Of a stretch of DNA of 64,000 nucleotides, positions 20,961-32,519 are shown piece after piece (within the stretch, counting starts at the first letter, position 1; every line of letters begins with the position of its first letter). The notes beneath the pieces are model-generated. The model was given only the letters and a program-made list of their open reading frames with translations. It ran no database searches and had not been told where the DNA came from. The position numbers were made by a program, and so were the translations under genes. The DNA is from Stomoxys calcitrans (Eukaryota; Arthropoda; Insecta; Diptera; Muscidae), in the NCBI RefSeq assembly GCF_963082655.1, contig NC_081554.1, positions 126,269,453-126,333,452 of the forward strand, written 5' to 3'.

Positions 20961-21660
20961 AAAAGTCGTTCGGTGCCGACTGCATAATACCCTACTCCTA
21001 CGCTATAAGTGCAATGTGGGAGCTATATCCAATTCTGAACCAATTTTGATGGACCTCGGCTGATGTTTTCGAATGTGTAATTAAACAATCCGTATCAACT
21101 TTCGAGCAAATATGTTCAAACTGTAATAACTACAGTTGACAAGTGACAACCCAAAATCGGCCGAACATATATATGGGAGCTATATATATAAGTCTGAACT
21201 GATTTAGAGCAAATGTCGAGGAAAGCGTTGTGCAAAATTTTGACAAGATTGGTCAATCAATGAGCTTGCAGTGGCTCTTGGAGTGAAAATCGGGCTATAT
21301 ACATATACGACAGCTATATCAAAATCTCAACCGATTTCTATGAAATTAATGAAAGTAATGTCGACAGTTATAAGAAAATCCCTCCTGCCAAATTACGAGA
21401 GAATCGGTAAACAAATGAGCACTTTATTGAAATATTTCTCAAAATCGGCCGGATATATTTATGGGAGCTATATCAAAATCTGAACCGATTTCGAACAAAC
21501 TTTATAGATATTGTGGATGTCATCGAGAAAAGCGTTGAACGAAATTTTGGGAAGATTGGTAAATAAATGCGCTTGCTGTGGCTCTATGAGTGAAAATCGG
21601 GCGATATATATAAGAGAGCTGTACCTAAACCTGAACCGATTTCCATGAAATTCACCATGA
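20961..21660 (-). mobile_element. T153-related element, divergent subfamily
   Basis: The terminus 'aagtgcaaaagtcgttcggt' and 'gccgac' is a divergent version of the acaagtaaaag/ttcggcc end, followed by a 'ataccctactccta' block. Core units with '(g)agctatatcaaaatctgaac' occur at about 21176, 21309, 21463 and 21614, roughly 133-154 bp apart. No GTCY tract or TATACCC end is seen; a T130 element follows. Confidence 0.6.
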
Positions 21661-21669
21661 AACTTTGAG

Positions 21670-23528
21670 AGTCAAACGGCTGAACAGATTTTCTTGAAAT
21701 TTTCACAGATAGTGCATAATGTTCCCGTGGTGAAAATAGGGTACTACATTTTTTGATATCTGAAGCGGACCCTCCCCCTTACCCTAATTTTCAGAAACGC
21801 CAGATCTCGGAGATGGGTGATGCGATTTAAGCGAAATTTTGTGTGCTCTCAAATTTCGGATGGGACACCTAGGGGGACTGCCCCACCCTAAAACTTGCCA
21901 AACATATATTTAGACCAATCACGACAATATGGGACTCAAATGAAAGGTATTTAGGATAAGAAAACGTATCTGATATCCAATTGTCAGACCAAGTGCAAGG
22001 GGGACCACCCCAAGCCCCAAAACACCCCTTAATCGGACATATTTACCGACCATGGCTATATGGGACTCAAATGAAAGGTATTTGCGAGTAGAATACGAAT
22101 CTGATATCCAAATGCGGGACCACGTTTCTGGGGGTCCACCCCTTTCCCAAAACACCCCCCAAACAGGACTTATTTAGTGACCATGGGAAGATGGGGCTTA
22201 AATAAAAGGTATTTGAATGTAGAATACGAATCTGATATCCAAATATGGGACCAAGTGTTTGGGGGCCGTCTCTCACCAAAAACATCCCCCAAAAGGGACA
22301 AATTTACGACCATAGCCATATGGGGCTCAAATGAAAGGTCGTTGGGAGTAAAGCACGATTTTGATATCAATATTCGGGAAAAATGTCTATGGGGCCACGC
22401 CACCCCCACAACACCACCCAAATAGTAAGTATTTTCTGTTTATTGCAATATGAGGCTAAAATAAGAGGGTTTTTAAAGTGGAACACGAATCCGATACATA
22501 TTTTCTAGGCCAACTCACTGAGCGGCCGCCCATCCGCCAAAACACCCCCCAAGACGGTCATGTTTACCGACTATGGAAATATGTGGCTCAAATTAAAAGT
22601 ATGTGGGCGTAGACCACGTATCTGATATCAACATTAGGAACCAACTGTATAGCGGACGTCCCACCACCATAACAATCCCCAAATATGACGTATTTGCTCA
22701 CCAAGACAATTTGGGTCTTAAAGAGAGTGGAACTAAATATTCATAGTTTTTAGGGCCAATACTCCAAACCGGACATATTTGGTGACTTTTGCAATAAGGA
22801 GTTCAAATGAGATTAGAAAACGAATTTGATATCCTATTTTGAGGCCAATGGCAATATGGGGTTCAAATAAATGATATATAGATATATGAGAATAGAGCAC
22901 GTTGCTGATATATTTTTTCCGGGCTTTGTGTTTGGGGGATCACCCCTATCCCCAAAACACCCCTTGATCGGGCATATTTACCGACCATATCAATGTGGAG
23001 CTTAAATAAAAGGTATTGGGGGGTAGAGCAAGAATTGATACCCATTTTCGGGACCAAATTTCTGGGGGTCTACCCCTTTCCCAAAATACCCCACAAACAG
23101 CAATATTTTAGTGACCGTCGCAATATGGTGCTCATATAAAAGTATTTGGGAGTAGAATACGAATTTGATATCCAAATGTAGGACCATGTATTTAAGGCAT
23201 CACCCCTTTTCCAGAACAGCCCAAAGGGAAAAAATTTTTCGACCATGCCAATATGTGGCTCAAATGAAAGGTATTTGAGATTAGAAAACGAATTTGATAA
23301 CCTATTTTGGGGCCATGTGTTTGGGGGACGCCTGAAATGAAGTATTTTAAGAATGGAGTACACCTTACATCCAAACTTAAATTCGTAGATCACTAAAGAT
23401 CATATGGGATTCAGAAAAAGGCACTTACATTGTTAAACTATTAGTCAAGTTAGCATGGTATTTCACTAAAAGATCTTCGAAAATAAATATTCCAAGGAAA
23501 TTTTTGTTCCATATAAAATCAGCTAGTC
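21670..23528 (-). mobile_element. T130 element, long copy
   Basis: Tail side at left ('caaacggctgaacagatttt', 'agatctcggagatggg'); head at right, the complement of 'ctagctgattttatatggaa' ending at 23528. The marker 'gggactcaaatgaaaggtat' and its variants fall at about 21931, 22062, 22193, 22322, 22452 and 22583, a regular 129-131 bp period. The next units are more degenerate. The several short ORFs are artefacts of the repeat unit. Confidence 0.8.
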
Positions 23529-23534
23529 GTAAAT

Positions 23535-23700
23535 ACAAATTAAAATGACAACGCTTGAAACCATTGTTGGCATCACTTTTGCTTGTTGTATTGTTTTCAA
23601 TGGTTCGTTTTATCTTCTTGTTATTTCATTTATTTGCCAAAAAAATTAAAACCTTAAGTGAAGATAAAAAACGTCTTTTGGTATGAATATAAAAAAAACA
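23535..23700 (+). repeat. Dispersed repeat X, uninterrupted segment
   Basis: Homologous to 150-240 joined to 598-640 without the 340-bp T153 insertion. 'cttgaaaccattg', 'tgttgtattgtttt' and 'atttgccaaaaaaatt' run directly into 'aaaacgtcttttggtatgaa'. It serves as an empty-site reference. Confidence 0.55.
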
Positions 23701-23783
23701 CAAAGGATTACTTTCAAATTTGCTCTTAGAACAATAGCTGTGTTTTACTTTAGTACTACATAGTGCAACGCAATGAAATTTGT

Positions 23784-24921
23784 TATACCCTCCACCATAG
23801 AATGGGGGTATATTAATTTCGTCATTCTTTTTGTAACTACTCGTCTGAGACCCCATAACGTATATATATTCTTGATCATCGTGACATTTTATGTCGATCT
23901 AGCCATGTCCGTTCGTCCGTCCGTTCGTCTGTCTGTCGAAAGCACGCTAACTTTTGAAGGAGTAAAGCTAGCCGCTTGAAATTTTGCACAAATACTTCTT
24001 ATTAGTGTAGGTCGGTTGGGATTGTAAATGGGCCATATTGGTCCATGTTTTGATATAGCTGCCATATAAACCGATCTTGGGTCTTGACTTCTTGAGCCTC
24101 TAGAGTGCGTAATTTTTATCCGATTGGAATGAAATTTCGCACGACGTGTTTTGCTATGATATCCAACAACTGTGCCAAGTATGGTTCAAATCGGTCCATA
24201 ACCTGATATAGCTGTTATATAAACCGATCTTGGGTCTTGACTTCTGGAGCCTCTAAATGTCGCAATTCTTATGCAATTTGAATGAATTTTTGCACGTAGT
24301 ATTTTGTTATGATATGCAACAACTGTGCCAAGTATGGTTCAAATCGGTTCATAACCTGATATAGCTGTCATATAAACAGATCTGGGGACTTGACTTCTTG
24401 AGCGTCTAGAAGGCGCAATTCTTATCCGATTTGGCTGAAATTTTGCACGAAGTATTTTGCTATGATGTCCAACAACTGTGCCAAGTAAGGTTCAAATCGG
24501 TCCATAACCTGATTTAGCTGCCATATAAATCGATCTGGGGACTTGACTTCTTGAGCTTCTAGAGGCCGTAATTCTTATCCGATTTTGCTGAAATTTTGCA
24601 TGACGTATTTTATTCTTACTTTCAACAACTGTGTCAAATAAGGTTCAAATCGGTTCATAGCCTAATATAGCTGCCATATAAACCGATCTGGAATCTTGAC
24701 TTCTTGAGCCTCTAGAGGTCGCAATTATTACCCGATTTGCCTGAAATTTTGTACGACGGATCCTCTTGACCATCAACATACGTGTCTTGGTCTATTTTTC
24801 TTGAGCCCCCAAAAGACATTTAACACTCGCTCTAATAGCAGAGCAAATCTCGACAACTGCGATCCATGGTGGAGGGTATATAAGATTCGGCCCGGCCGAA
24901 CTTAGCACGCTTTTACTTGTT
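23784..24921 (+). mobile_element. T153 element (E)
   Basis: Head TATACCC/GGGGGTATA hairpin, 'attcttgatcatcgtgacat', a short GTCC/GTTC tract (about 23909-23937), about five core units, then 'tggtggagggtatataagat', palindrome and ACTTGTT at 24915-24921. The unit nearest the tail carries a deletion (about 24760-24850) compared with the copies at 45.9 and 60.6 kb. Confidence 0.85.
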
Positions 24922-24974
24922 TAAAAATTACATCTATGCAGGACAACCAAATTCTGGATAAATTACCACTGCGG

Positions 24975-25180
24975 GCTTATGTAGAACATCTTTCGTCAGG
25001 ATTACCATGATATGTTTTTCACAAATTATAGTAGCCACACGCAGAAATCTTCTATTATGAATGGCAAAATAAAAGTAAACCAATTATTAATAGAATTACG
25101 TTTGCAAATCTCAATAAATTGACTTGACTTCTATGTCCATACATGTATTGCCAATTTCATTTATAAATTGTGTCCAGTAT
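24975..25180 (+). repeat. Dispersed repeat W, uninterrupted copy
   Basis: 'atgtagaacatct', 'catgatatgtttttcacaaa' and 'agaaatcttctatt' match 29033-29131. The following 'gacttctatg' and 'tttataaattgt' match 29990-30060 and 35520-35580. In the 29-kb copy the two halves are separated by a T153 element. Noncoding, class unknown. Confidence 0.55.
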
Positions 25181-25274
25181 TCAAATTAAACATTTTAGCG
25201 ACTATTCCGAAAGTATAATAGAATACCAACCCTAAGGCTTCTCATTTGCGGCCTATTTTGTGTCGCTGGACAAT

Positions 25275-25460
25275 TATGTATGTTTTTGGGGGTTTCTTGG
25301 GGATGGTTAGAAAGAGATTCGTATTCTATATTTTAATACCTTTTATGAGGAATAAAAGGGACGCACTATTCCATCGCATTTGAAGTTATGGCATTTGCCA
25401 ATCCAGGTAGTTTCGTTGTGGGTAAATTTTATTGTTGTGCTAATTAACCGAAACAATTTA
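25275..25460. repeat. T130 scrap followed by repeat W scrap
   Basis: 25275-25345 carries T130-like words ('gggggtttcttggggatgg', 'gattcgtattctat'). 25385-25460 ('ggtagtttcgttg', 'tgttgtgctaat') matches 37385-37440. Both are heavily truncated. Confidence 0.4.
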
Positions 25461-25564
25461 AGCTTAAACGATTTTTCGAGTAAAAAGCCGTCCTCCACTA
25501 CGGATGAAATTCCTTACGATTATACCATAAACGAAGACTAACGTTCAACATTAATATTCTCTTT

Positions 25565-25870
25565 GGCCACCGTAACGCAGAGGTTATCATGTCCGTCTAT
25601 GACTCTGAACGCCTGGGTTCGAATCCTGGCGAGAACATCGGGAGAAATTGTCAGTAGTGGTTATCCCCTCCTAATGCTGGCGACATTTGGGAGGTACTAT
25701 GCCATGTTCAAACTTCTCCCCAAAGAGGTGTCGTAGTGTGCACGCCGTTCGGACTCGGCTATAAAAAGGAGGCCCCTTGATCTTAAATTTGAATCGGGCA
25801 CAACACATTGATATGTAAGAAGATTCCAAATTTGCAACTGCCTTTGCAGCGTTCACCTTTGGAAAATGAT
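25565..25870 (+). mobile_element. tRNA-derived SINE, most complete copy
   Basis: The head has an A-box-like TAACGCAGAGG (25573) and a perfect B box GGTTCGAATCC (25616-25626), embedded in a tRNA-like 'tatgactctgaacgcctg'. The body has 'ctggcgacatttgggaggta', 'ccccaaagaggtg' and the conserved 'gttcggactcggctataaaa'. The same order is found in copies at 30430, 33566, 50215 and fragments at 31985 and 32880. A head with Pol III boxes plus an unrelated body is the SINE layout. It does not fold as a complete tRNA and is not a tRNA gene. Confidence 0.8.
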
Positions 25871-25974
25871 TCACACATCTTTAAAGAACAATATATATTA
25901 AGTTGTAGCGAATCATCTCTGGCGCGGTAGTCGTATGAAAATAAGTTAAAGTCTTTGTTTATGCATTCTTTTGT

Positions 25975-26170
25975 CTTCGTCTTATATACTCAAAAAGAGC
26001 TGAACCGATTACCTGGTATGTTCATGGAGAAAATAGGACACTTCATTAGGGCGCCCTCTCTTTTAACCTATTTTCTAAAAAAAGTCAAATCTCGAAGTTG
26101 AGTTCAAGTATTTAAGCGAATTTTGTACACCATTTTTGTAGTCCATGTAGGTCTTAAAGGTGCAGCACGC
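25975..26170 (-). repeat. T130 tail remnant
   Basis: Phrases 'gagctgaaccgatt', 'aaatctcgaagttg' and 'aagcgaattttgtac' are degraded versions of the tail side found at 21670-21840 in the same orientation. Confidence 0.4.
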
Positions 26171-26234
26171 CGGCCAGCAAGTTAAAGAAAAAAATCTGGG
26201 TTTTCTCCAAATAAACAAAAGCTAAAACAACTTA

Positions 26235-29030
26235 TTACTTACTTATTTTACTTTACTTCAATTGGCTATGACAGAATATTTCTTCCACTAGCCGAACGTA
26301 GAATAGCGTTCCAAGCGCCTCGATCTTCTGTGCTCATTCTAAAATCTCTGACACCAAGTTTCGAAGTGTCTCCCACAACTTGATCGGGCTTTTGGTCTTC
26401 CCGGTTTGCGTGTACCACCGTGTATGCCTTCGAAAGACCTCTTTGCTGGAGCTTCTTCATCCATTCTGACAACATGACCTAGCCAACGCAGCCGTTGTAT
26501 TTTGATGCGTGTAATTATCCTACCGTCGTCATACAGCTCGTGGTTCATACGTCGTTTATATTCTCCATTAATGCAAACTGGTCAATATATTTATTTTACG
26601 AAGAATCTTTCTCTCAAATACTCCAAGCACTACCTCATTTGCTTTCACAAGTACCCATGCTTCAGAATCATATATCAGTGTCTTGTTTAGTGTAATCTTC
26701 GTCTGTCGAGAGGTGACCTTGTTTCTAAACTGGTTACTTAGTCCAAAGTAGCATCTGCTTGCCAGTATTATTCTTCGCTTTATCTCAAAACTGGTGTCAT
26801 TCGTTTCGGTTACGGCGGTGCCGAGGTAGATAAAGCTACTGACTGTCTCAAAGTTGTGGTTCCCAACTTTCTCCATTTTCTTTATCTGCTCGGTTGTGCA
26901 AGGTATCTGGGAGTTGAAACCATCCATTTCGTCTTATCTCCATTTACTGCCAGACCCATTTTCACTGACTCTCTTTCGATTTTTTCAAAGGCTGCAGTTA
27001 CTACTTCCGGTGACCGACCTATGATATCGATGTCGTCGGCATAGGCGAGTAGCATGTGTTCTCTTGTGATTAGTTTGCCATATCTATTCACATCTGCATC
27101 TCGTATAATCTTCTCCAGCAGAATATTAAAGAGATCACACGATAGGCTGTCTCCTCGTCTGAAACCTCTTTTGGTATTAAATGGTTCGGAGAGATTCTTT
27201 CCTATTCTTACTGAGGAACGCGTATCAGCAAGTGTCATCCTGCAGAGTCTTATTAATTTTGCAGGGATACCAAACTCAGAAATGGCTTGAAATACCTTTG
27301 AACGTAAAGCAGTATCGAAGGCGGCTTTGTAGTCAACAAAGACATGGTAGGTGTTGATTTGTCCTTCTCGGGTCTTTTCCAGGATTTGGCGCAGTGTGAA
27401 TATCTGGTCCAGGTCTAAAGCCGCATTGATACGGCCCGATTATCTCATTGACTTTAGGTTTTAATCTTTCACACAGTACGCTCGAGAGTATCTTATATGC
27501 GATGGGGAGGAGACTTATTCCTCTGTAGTTGGCACATTCCGTCTTGTCTCCTTTCTTGTGTAAGGGACATAGTATGCTGAGGTTTCAATCATCGGGTATG
27601 CGTTCTTCTAGCCAGATTGAGCAGATAAGCTAATGCGTACGTCTTATCAGCGTGTCACCTCCGTTCTTAAATAGTTTAGCGGGTAACCCGTCGGCTCCTG
27701 CTGCCTTTCTGTTCTTCAGTCGGGTCACTGCTACATGGACCTCATTCTGACTAGGAGGTAAACATTCTATACCATCGTCAGGGATTGGTTCTGCGGTATC
27801 CTCTTCGCCTCCAACATCGGACACTAGCAGTTGGGTAAAATGTTCTTTCCATATCCTCAGCCTGTTATCTGTGTCAGTTACCAGATTTCCTTCTTTGTCT
27901 CTGCAGGAGGATGCGCCTGCACCAAAGCCATCGGTTTGATGTTTAATTCTTTGGTAGAATTTTCGGACTTCATTCTGACTCTTGTACATCTCAATTCGCT
28001 CACACTCACGTCTTTCCATTTCCTTTTTCTTTCTGCGGAATAGACGTTTCTCCTCTCTCCTTTTCTCCCGATACCTCTCCTTCATCTGGCGCGTTGCTAC
28101 TGATTGCAGGGTTGCTCTATATGCCGCATTCTTGGCTTCAGTAGCATCTCGACACTCTTGGTCGTACCATGGGTTTCTTGGAAGAGGCTTCCTGTACCCA
28201 AGTATGGATTTCGCGGCATTTTCCATGGAGTGGGCAATAGTTTGTCACTACGCTATTATATCATCGGAACAAGGAGTGCTTTCATCAAGCAGTTGGGTCA
28301 GTGAAGTGGAGTATGCCTCTACCATTTGTTGTGTTTGCAGCTTTTCAATGTCCAGCTTCCGTGCAGTGTCAGATCGTACTTTCCTCGCCATGTTCAAACG
28401 AGGTAATTATCCGAATCTATAATTGCTTCACGAATCGATCGTACATCTAACACTCTGGATGAATGCCTTCCATCTATCACAACGTGATCAATTTGGTTTC
28501 TCGTGTTTTGATCGGGTGACAGCCATGTGGCTTTGTAAATATTTTTATGTTGCAATCTGGTGCTACTAACTACCATGTTTTTTGCCGCGGCGAAATCTAT
28601 CAGCCTCAACCCATTACTGGACGTTATCTCGTGGAGGCTAAACTTTCCGACTGTTGGACCAAAAATGTCTTCCTTCCCTATTTTTGCATTAAAATCTCCC
28701 AGAACGATTTCAATATCATGGGCGGGGCAGCGGTCATATTCTCTCTCTAGGCGCTCGTAGAAAATATCCTTGGTCTGTTCGTCTTTGTCTTCCGTCGGGG
28801 CATGGGCACAAATAAGACTGATGTTGAAGAATTTGGCTTTTATGCGGATTGTGGCTAGCCTCTCATCCACCGGAGTAAAGCTGGAGACAAGGTGTTTCAG
28901 TCTCCGACTAACCACAAATCCACAGCCAAATTCATGCGTCGTGTTATGGCAGCTTAGTATAGTTCGTCACCGTTTGGTGTTGTAGTGACGCCATTCCCAG
29001 TCCATCGCACTTCCTGTAAAGGGGTAATAT
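26235..29030 (-). mobile_element. LINE-B copy 1 (RTE-like), 5'-truncated
   Basis: Minus-strand element: endonuclease (28394-28990) with 'VLGDFNAKIG' and 'NTRNQIDHVVID'; basic linker (27630-28226) with 'RRKKKEMERRECERIE' and 'FYQRIKHQTDGF'; RT with 'RGFRRGDSLSCDLFNILLEKI' and catalytic 'LAYADDIDIIG' (26882-27238); C-terminal part (26266-26927). The 3' end carries an aagtaaagtaaaataagtaa-like simple-repeat tail, typical of RTE elements, as are the single ORF and total length near 3.1 kb. The start (MRICTWNVRTL in copy 2) is missing. Frameshifts and stops break the ORF into at least five pieces. Antisense frames such as 27982-28422 are shadows. Confidence 0.85.
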
Positions 29031-29032
29031 CT

Positions 29033-29131
29033 GCCTATGTAGAACATCTATCGTCAGGATTGCCATGATATGTTTTTCACAAATAAATGTGGCCACCCTC
29101 AGAAATCTTCTATTGTGAATGGCAAAATAAA
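29033..29131 (+). repeat. Repeat W, left half
   Basis: Matches 24975-25070 closely ('atgtagaacatct', 'cgtcaggattgccatgatat', 'gaatggcaaaataaa') and stops exactly where the T153 terminus acaagtaaaa begins. Confidence 0.6.
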
Positions 29132-29958
29132 ACAAGTAAAAAGGCGTTAAGTTCGGCCGGGCCGAACTTTGGATACCCACCACCTGGGATATATATGTAA
29201 ACCACCTTTCATCAAAATCCGGTGAAAATTGCATACCTTATGTTCCATAGCAGTTATATCGAAATATGATCCGATTTGGACCAAATACTAATAAGTACAA
29301 GTAATCGTTCAATTGTGTATAACAAAATAGTAACCTTTTTAGTAGCTATATCTAAAAAAAAACCGATATGAAACATATACAACATGGATGTCGAAAAGCC
29401 GAATGTGTCAAATTTCACTTAAATCGGATTATAATTGCGCCTTTTTTGGGGCTAAGACTTTAAATCGAGATTTCGGTCTATATAGCAGCTATATGCAAAT
29501 CTTGATCGATCTATACCAAATTGCAGAAAAATGTGGAGGGGCTTAACTTAACTCTCCGTCCCAAATTTCGGCAACATCGGACAATAATACGTCTTTTATG
29601 GGCCCAAAACATTACATCGAAAGATCGGTCTATATGGCAGCTAAATCCAAATCTGGACCGATCTGAGTGAAATTGAAGAAGGATGTCGAAGGGCCTAACA
29701 CAACTCACTGTCCCAAATTGCGGCGACATCGGACAATAAATGCGCTCTTTGTGGCCCCAAAACCTAAAACCGAATGCAGAAGTATGTCAAGGGGCTTAAC
29801 TTAACTCATTGTCCCAAATTTCGTCGACATCGGACGATAAATGCGCCTTTTATGGGCCCAAAACCTTAAATCGAGGGTTCGGTCTGTATGGCACCTATAT
29901 CCAAATCTGATCCGATCAAAGCCAAATTGAAGAAAATTGTCCTTCGGTGGTGGGTATA
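29132..29958 (-). mobile_element. T153 element, second subfamily (F)
   Basis: Terminus acaagtaaaaaggcgttaag plus palindrome ttcggccgggccgaa at left; 'ttcggtggtgggtata' at right. Core units differ from the C type ('tcggacaataaatgcgc', 'gggcccaaaac', 'gatcggtctatatggcagct') and are spaced about 150 bp (29482, 29632, then 29889 after a loss). The head-side GTCY block is absent, so the element is deleted internally. It splits repeat W. Confidence 0.8.
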
Positions 29959-29964
29959 ATTAAA

Positions 29965-30125
29965 ACGAATTATATATAAAATTGCGTGTACCAATCCTAA
30001 TACTTTTTATTTGACTTCTATGGCCACAGTGTTTAGCAAATTTTTTTTATAAATTTTACAAATATTTTTTCTTTTTTCCTTTTATTGTTTTGATAGGTTG
30101 GCAAATGTCGTTACCACCTTAAGCA
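29965..30125 (+). repeat. Repeat W, right half
   Basis: 'gacttctatgg', 'tttataaattttacaaatat' and 'ggttggcaaatg.cgttacca' match 35530-35640 and, in part, 25085-25180. It continues the segment at 29033-29131 after the T153 insertion. Confidence 0.55.
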
Positions 30126-30206
30126 AACAAACAGACTGGCACTGGAATTTTGTTTCCGTTTTATTTTTGCCCTGTCTTGTCCACCCAGCACTAAAAGCAA
30201 ATATTA

Positions 30207-30380
30207 GCAAGTAAGAGCACATTAAGTTCGCCCGGACGAATTTTGGATACTCACCACCTCGGATATACATATATTGATAGATTGAGTATATTGACAAGGA
30301 TGCCAAGCTCAATTAATTGTTGTAACATAATTCAAGCTCAAATTTTTACGAATTTTAATCAGATCTCGGTTGGTAATTTA
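30207..30380 (-). repeat. T153 terminus fragment
   Basis: 'gcaagtaagagcacattaag' followed by a decayed palindrome (ttcgcccggacgaa) and 'tggatactcaccacctcgga', the same order as 29132-29200. Core units are unrecognisable. Confidence 0.6.
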
Positions 30381-30429
30381 AAATCTTTCAGAGTATATTT
30401 GAATTTATTTTGATGTTATGATACACAGC

Positions 30430-30668
30430 TAAGCCTGGCTAGATCATCAGAAAAAATTTTCAGGGGTGGTTTTCCCCTCCTAACGCTGGCAACATTTGTG
30501 AGGTACTATGCCATGTAAAACTTCCCTCCAAAGAGGTGTACCACTGCGGCACGCCGTTCCGACTCGGCTATTAAAAAGAAGCCCCCTATCTCTGAGCTTA
30601 AACTCGAATAGGACTGCACTCATTGATATATGAGAAGTTTACCCCTGTTCCTTAGAGGAATGTTCATG
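30430..30668 (+). mobile_element. SINE copy lacking the tRNA head
   Basis: Body only: 'catcagaaaaaattttcagg', 'ttgtgaggtactatgccat', 'ccaaagaggtg', 'actcggctattaaaaagaag'. The B box is missing. Confidence 0.7.
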
Positions 30669-30852
30669 GTCAAAATTTGCATTTGCATGATACACAATTA
30701 TATTAGAAACCTTCCATTTTCGGACAACCCTTCATGATTTTGCATTATGATCTACTTTATTCGTTATACTATAAATAAAACAAAAAAATGTTGTTGTTTT
30801 CGAACATTTAAATACCTACTTTGTGGTGTATGATCCTTTATCGCGTAAATGT

Positions 30853-31303
30853 AAAGGCTCTATTACACGGCATACAGTTGTTTTGTGACATGTCAAATTT
30901 AGCACATGTAGAGTTGTACTTGTCAATGATACAAACGAAACTAACATATAAAAATCACCTTTTAAAATAGCACATGGAATTTTTTTTTGATTAAAGCGTG
31001 TTTTATTCCTTCTGACAAAAACTTAAAGAAATCAGTTCTTTTTGTTGTCAGCCGAATGAAAGCAACAGCAAATTAAAAGTGTTTTATCTAATTTATAATT
31101 AAAACGGCTTTCTCACAACTTAAACAATTTTTACAAATAAAAAAATCTTTTGCTCAAATTTTTAGGTAATTTAATACGAAAGTAACATACAGGTGTGATA
31201 GCGAAAACGATGATTTACAATTTTGACAAAAATTTTCAATTATATGTGAATACTAAAAGTGACATGTCATAATATATCAACATGCCGTGTAATAACGCAT
31301 TTA
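30853..31303. mobile_element. TIR element, about 450 bp, nonautonomous
   Basis: The ends are inverted: 'aaaggctctattacacggca' at 30853 and the complement of 'aaatgcgttattacacggca' ending at 31303, 17-18 of 21 positions matching. A second inner inverted word, gtgacatgtca, occurs near both ends (about 30885 and 31259). No transposase is encoded. I could not identify a clear target duplication, so the superfamily is open. Confidence 0.6.
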
Positions 31304-31984
31304 CCAAACAATATATGTGCTTTAGAAATTCTTATTGTTTTTTCTTGTGCCTGGCAGCCATTTGTTTGTTGCTCTGATGATTTTTGTCACAATTGCAACT
31401 ATTTGCAAGCCTATGTGTCTGCCTGGGATTATTGTCCTGTATACGTACAAAGTAATGTGCAATAGTGTGAATATTTGTGCCGACCACTGGTACACGAACA
31501 TCGTATGCGGCTAGCGAAGCACTTTTGCAATTAAAGGTTTTACAACAAAAGAAAGGTCCTTTTATCTTAAACGAAGCTGCTAATGGGTTTTCAATACACA
31601 ATGTTAGTTACGTTCATTTATACTACGTTTATGGCAAACGTTTGATATGTTAAAACGAAACGTTACACGGTTACAATAAAAGCAAACTTCGTGATAAAAG
31701 TATTTTGTTTAACGCAAAAATTTCTCAAACATTTTATTTTTTGCGTGTATTTAGCATCATGTCTTTGTAAATCCTAAATTCGGCAAATTTTTAAAAAAAA
31801 TTTCAAAATTAAAAAAAATCAAAAGTTAAAAGCCAAAAATAGGGCGTTGATAATCCTCACCTACCTTAAAAATATTTCTTTTTCATGAAAGTTTTCGAAA
31901 TTTTTTCCCAACATTTTGGGGATATGACTTGTAAATTTTTCCCACAGTTTTTCCTGCATGTCTCTTAACATTTACCAATGAACA
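31304..31984. other. Unassigned stretch
   Basis: Contains short frames on both strands (31259-31465 plus, 31332-31601 minus, 89 codons) with no recognisable domain, splice context or homologous repeat here. They are not called as genes. The remainder is AT-rich. Confidence 0.35.
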
Positions 31985-32155
31985 TTTCATTAAGGAATAT
32001 GGACAAACTTCTCACACATCAAAGAGTGCTGTCCTATTCAAATTTAAGCTTTATGATAATGGACCTCATTTTTATAGTGGAGTCCGAACGGCGTGGCTCT
32101 TTGGCGCGACATTACCAGGGGGGATAACAGCATGTGTAAAAAGATTTTCAAAAAA
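31985..32155 (-). mobile_element. SINE fragment, reverse orientation
   Basis: The complement of the SINE body: 'acttctcacacatcaa', 'aaatttaagctt', 'agtccgaacggcgtgg' and 'gcgacattaccagggggga'. No head is recognised. Confidence 0.65.
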
Positions 32156-32519
32156 AAGTTCAGACCATAGCTGTTTTGAGGAAACGACTTGTTTTCCCTT
32201 TATAAATGACTCATTTTTCCTTTACAGATTATAAGAGCAAAACTACTCGTTTGCCACAAAAACGAGTCATATAAAGCTGAATAAACACAGCTATGCAGAA
32301 AAAGTTTTCTTAAAAAATGTGCATCAGAACATTAATGTTGGAGTGTGAAAAAATTTAATTTCCCAAACTTTTCAACTCGTGTGAAATGTATTTAAAACAT
32401 TTCATGTTTTTCAAAACGACATATGCAAAAAAAGTCATAAGTCAAAGCATAAGTCTTTACTTTTTTCCTTTTGAGAAAATTTTAAATTTTAATTAAATTT
32501 TAACTTCAACGAAATTTCT

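Noticed and set aside
25565..25640. tRNA gene (perfect B box)
   Set aside because: No complete cloverleaf or acceptor stem, and the sequence is followed by the same body as five other dispersed copies, so it is a SINE head.
27982..28422. 146-codon plus-strand ORF (and the similar ones at 41960 and 57703)
   Set aside because: It lies antisense to the charged linker of LINE-B, whose homologues on the minus strand show recognisable LINE motifs. The plus frame is a shadow.
31332..31601. 89-codon minus-strand ORF with several cysteines
   Set aside because: No recognisable family, no splice signals that extend it, and it overlaps another frame on the opposite strand. Recorded as unassigned only.
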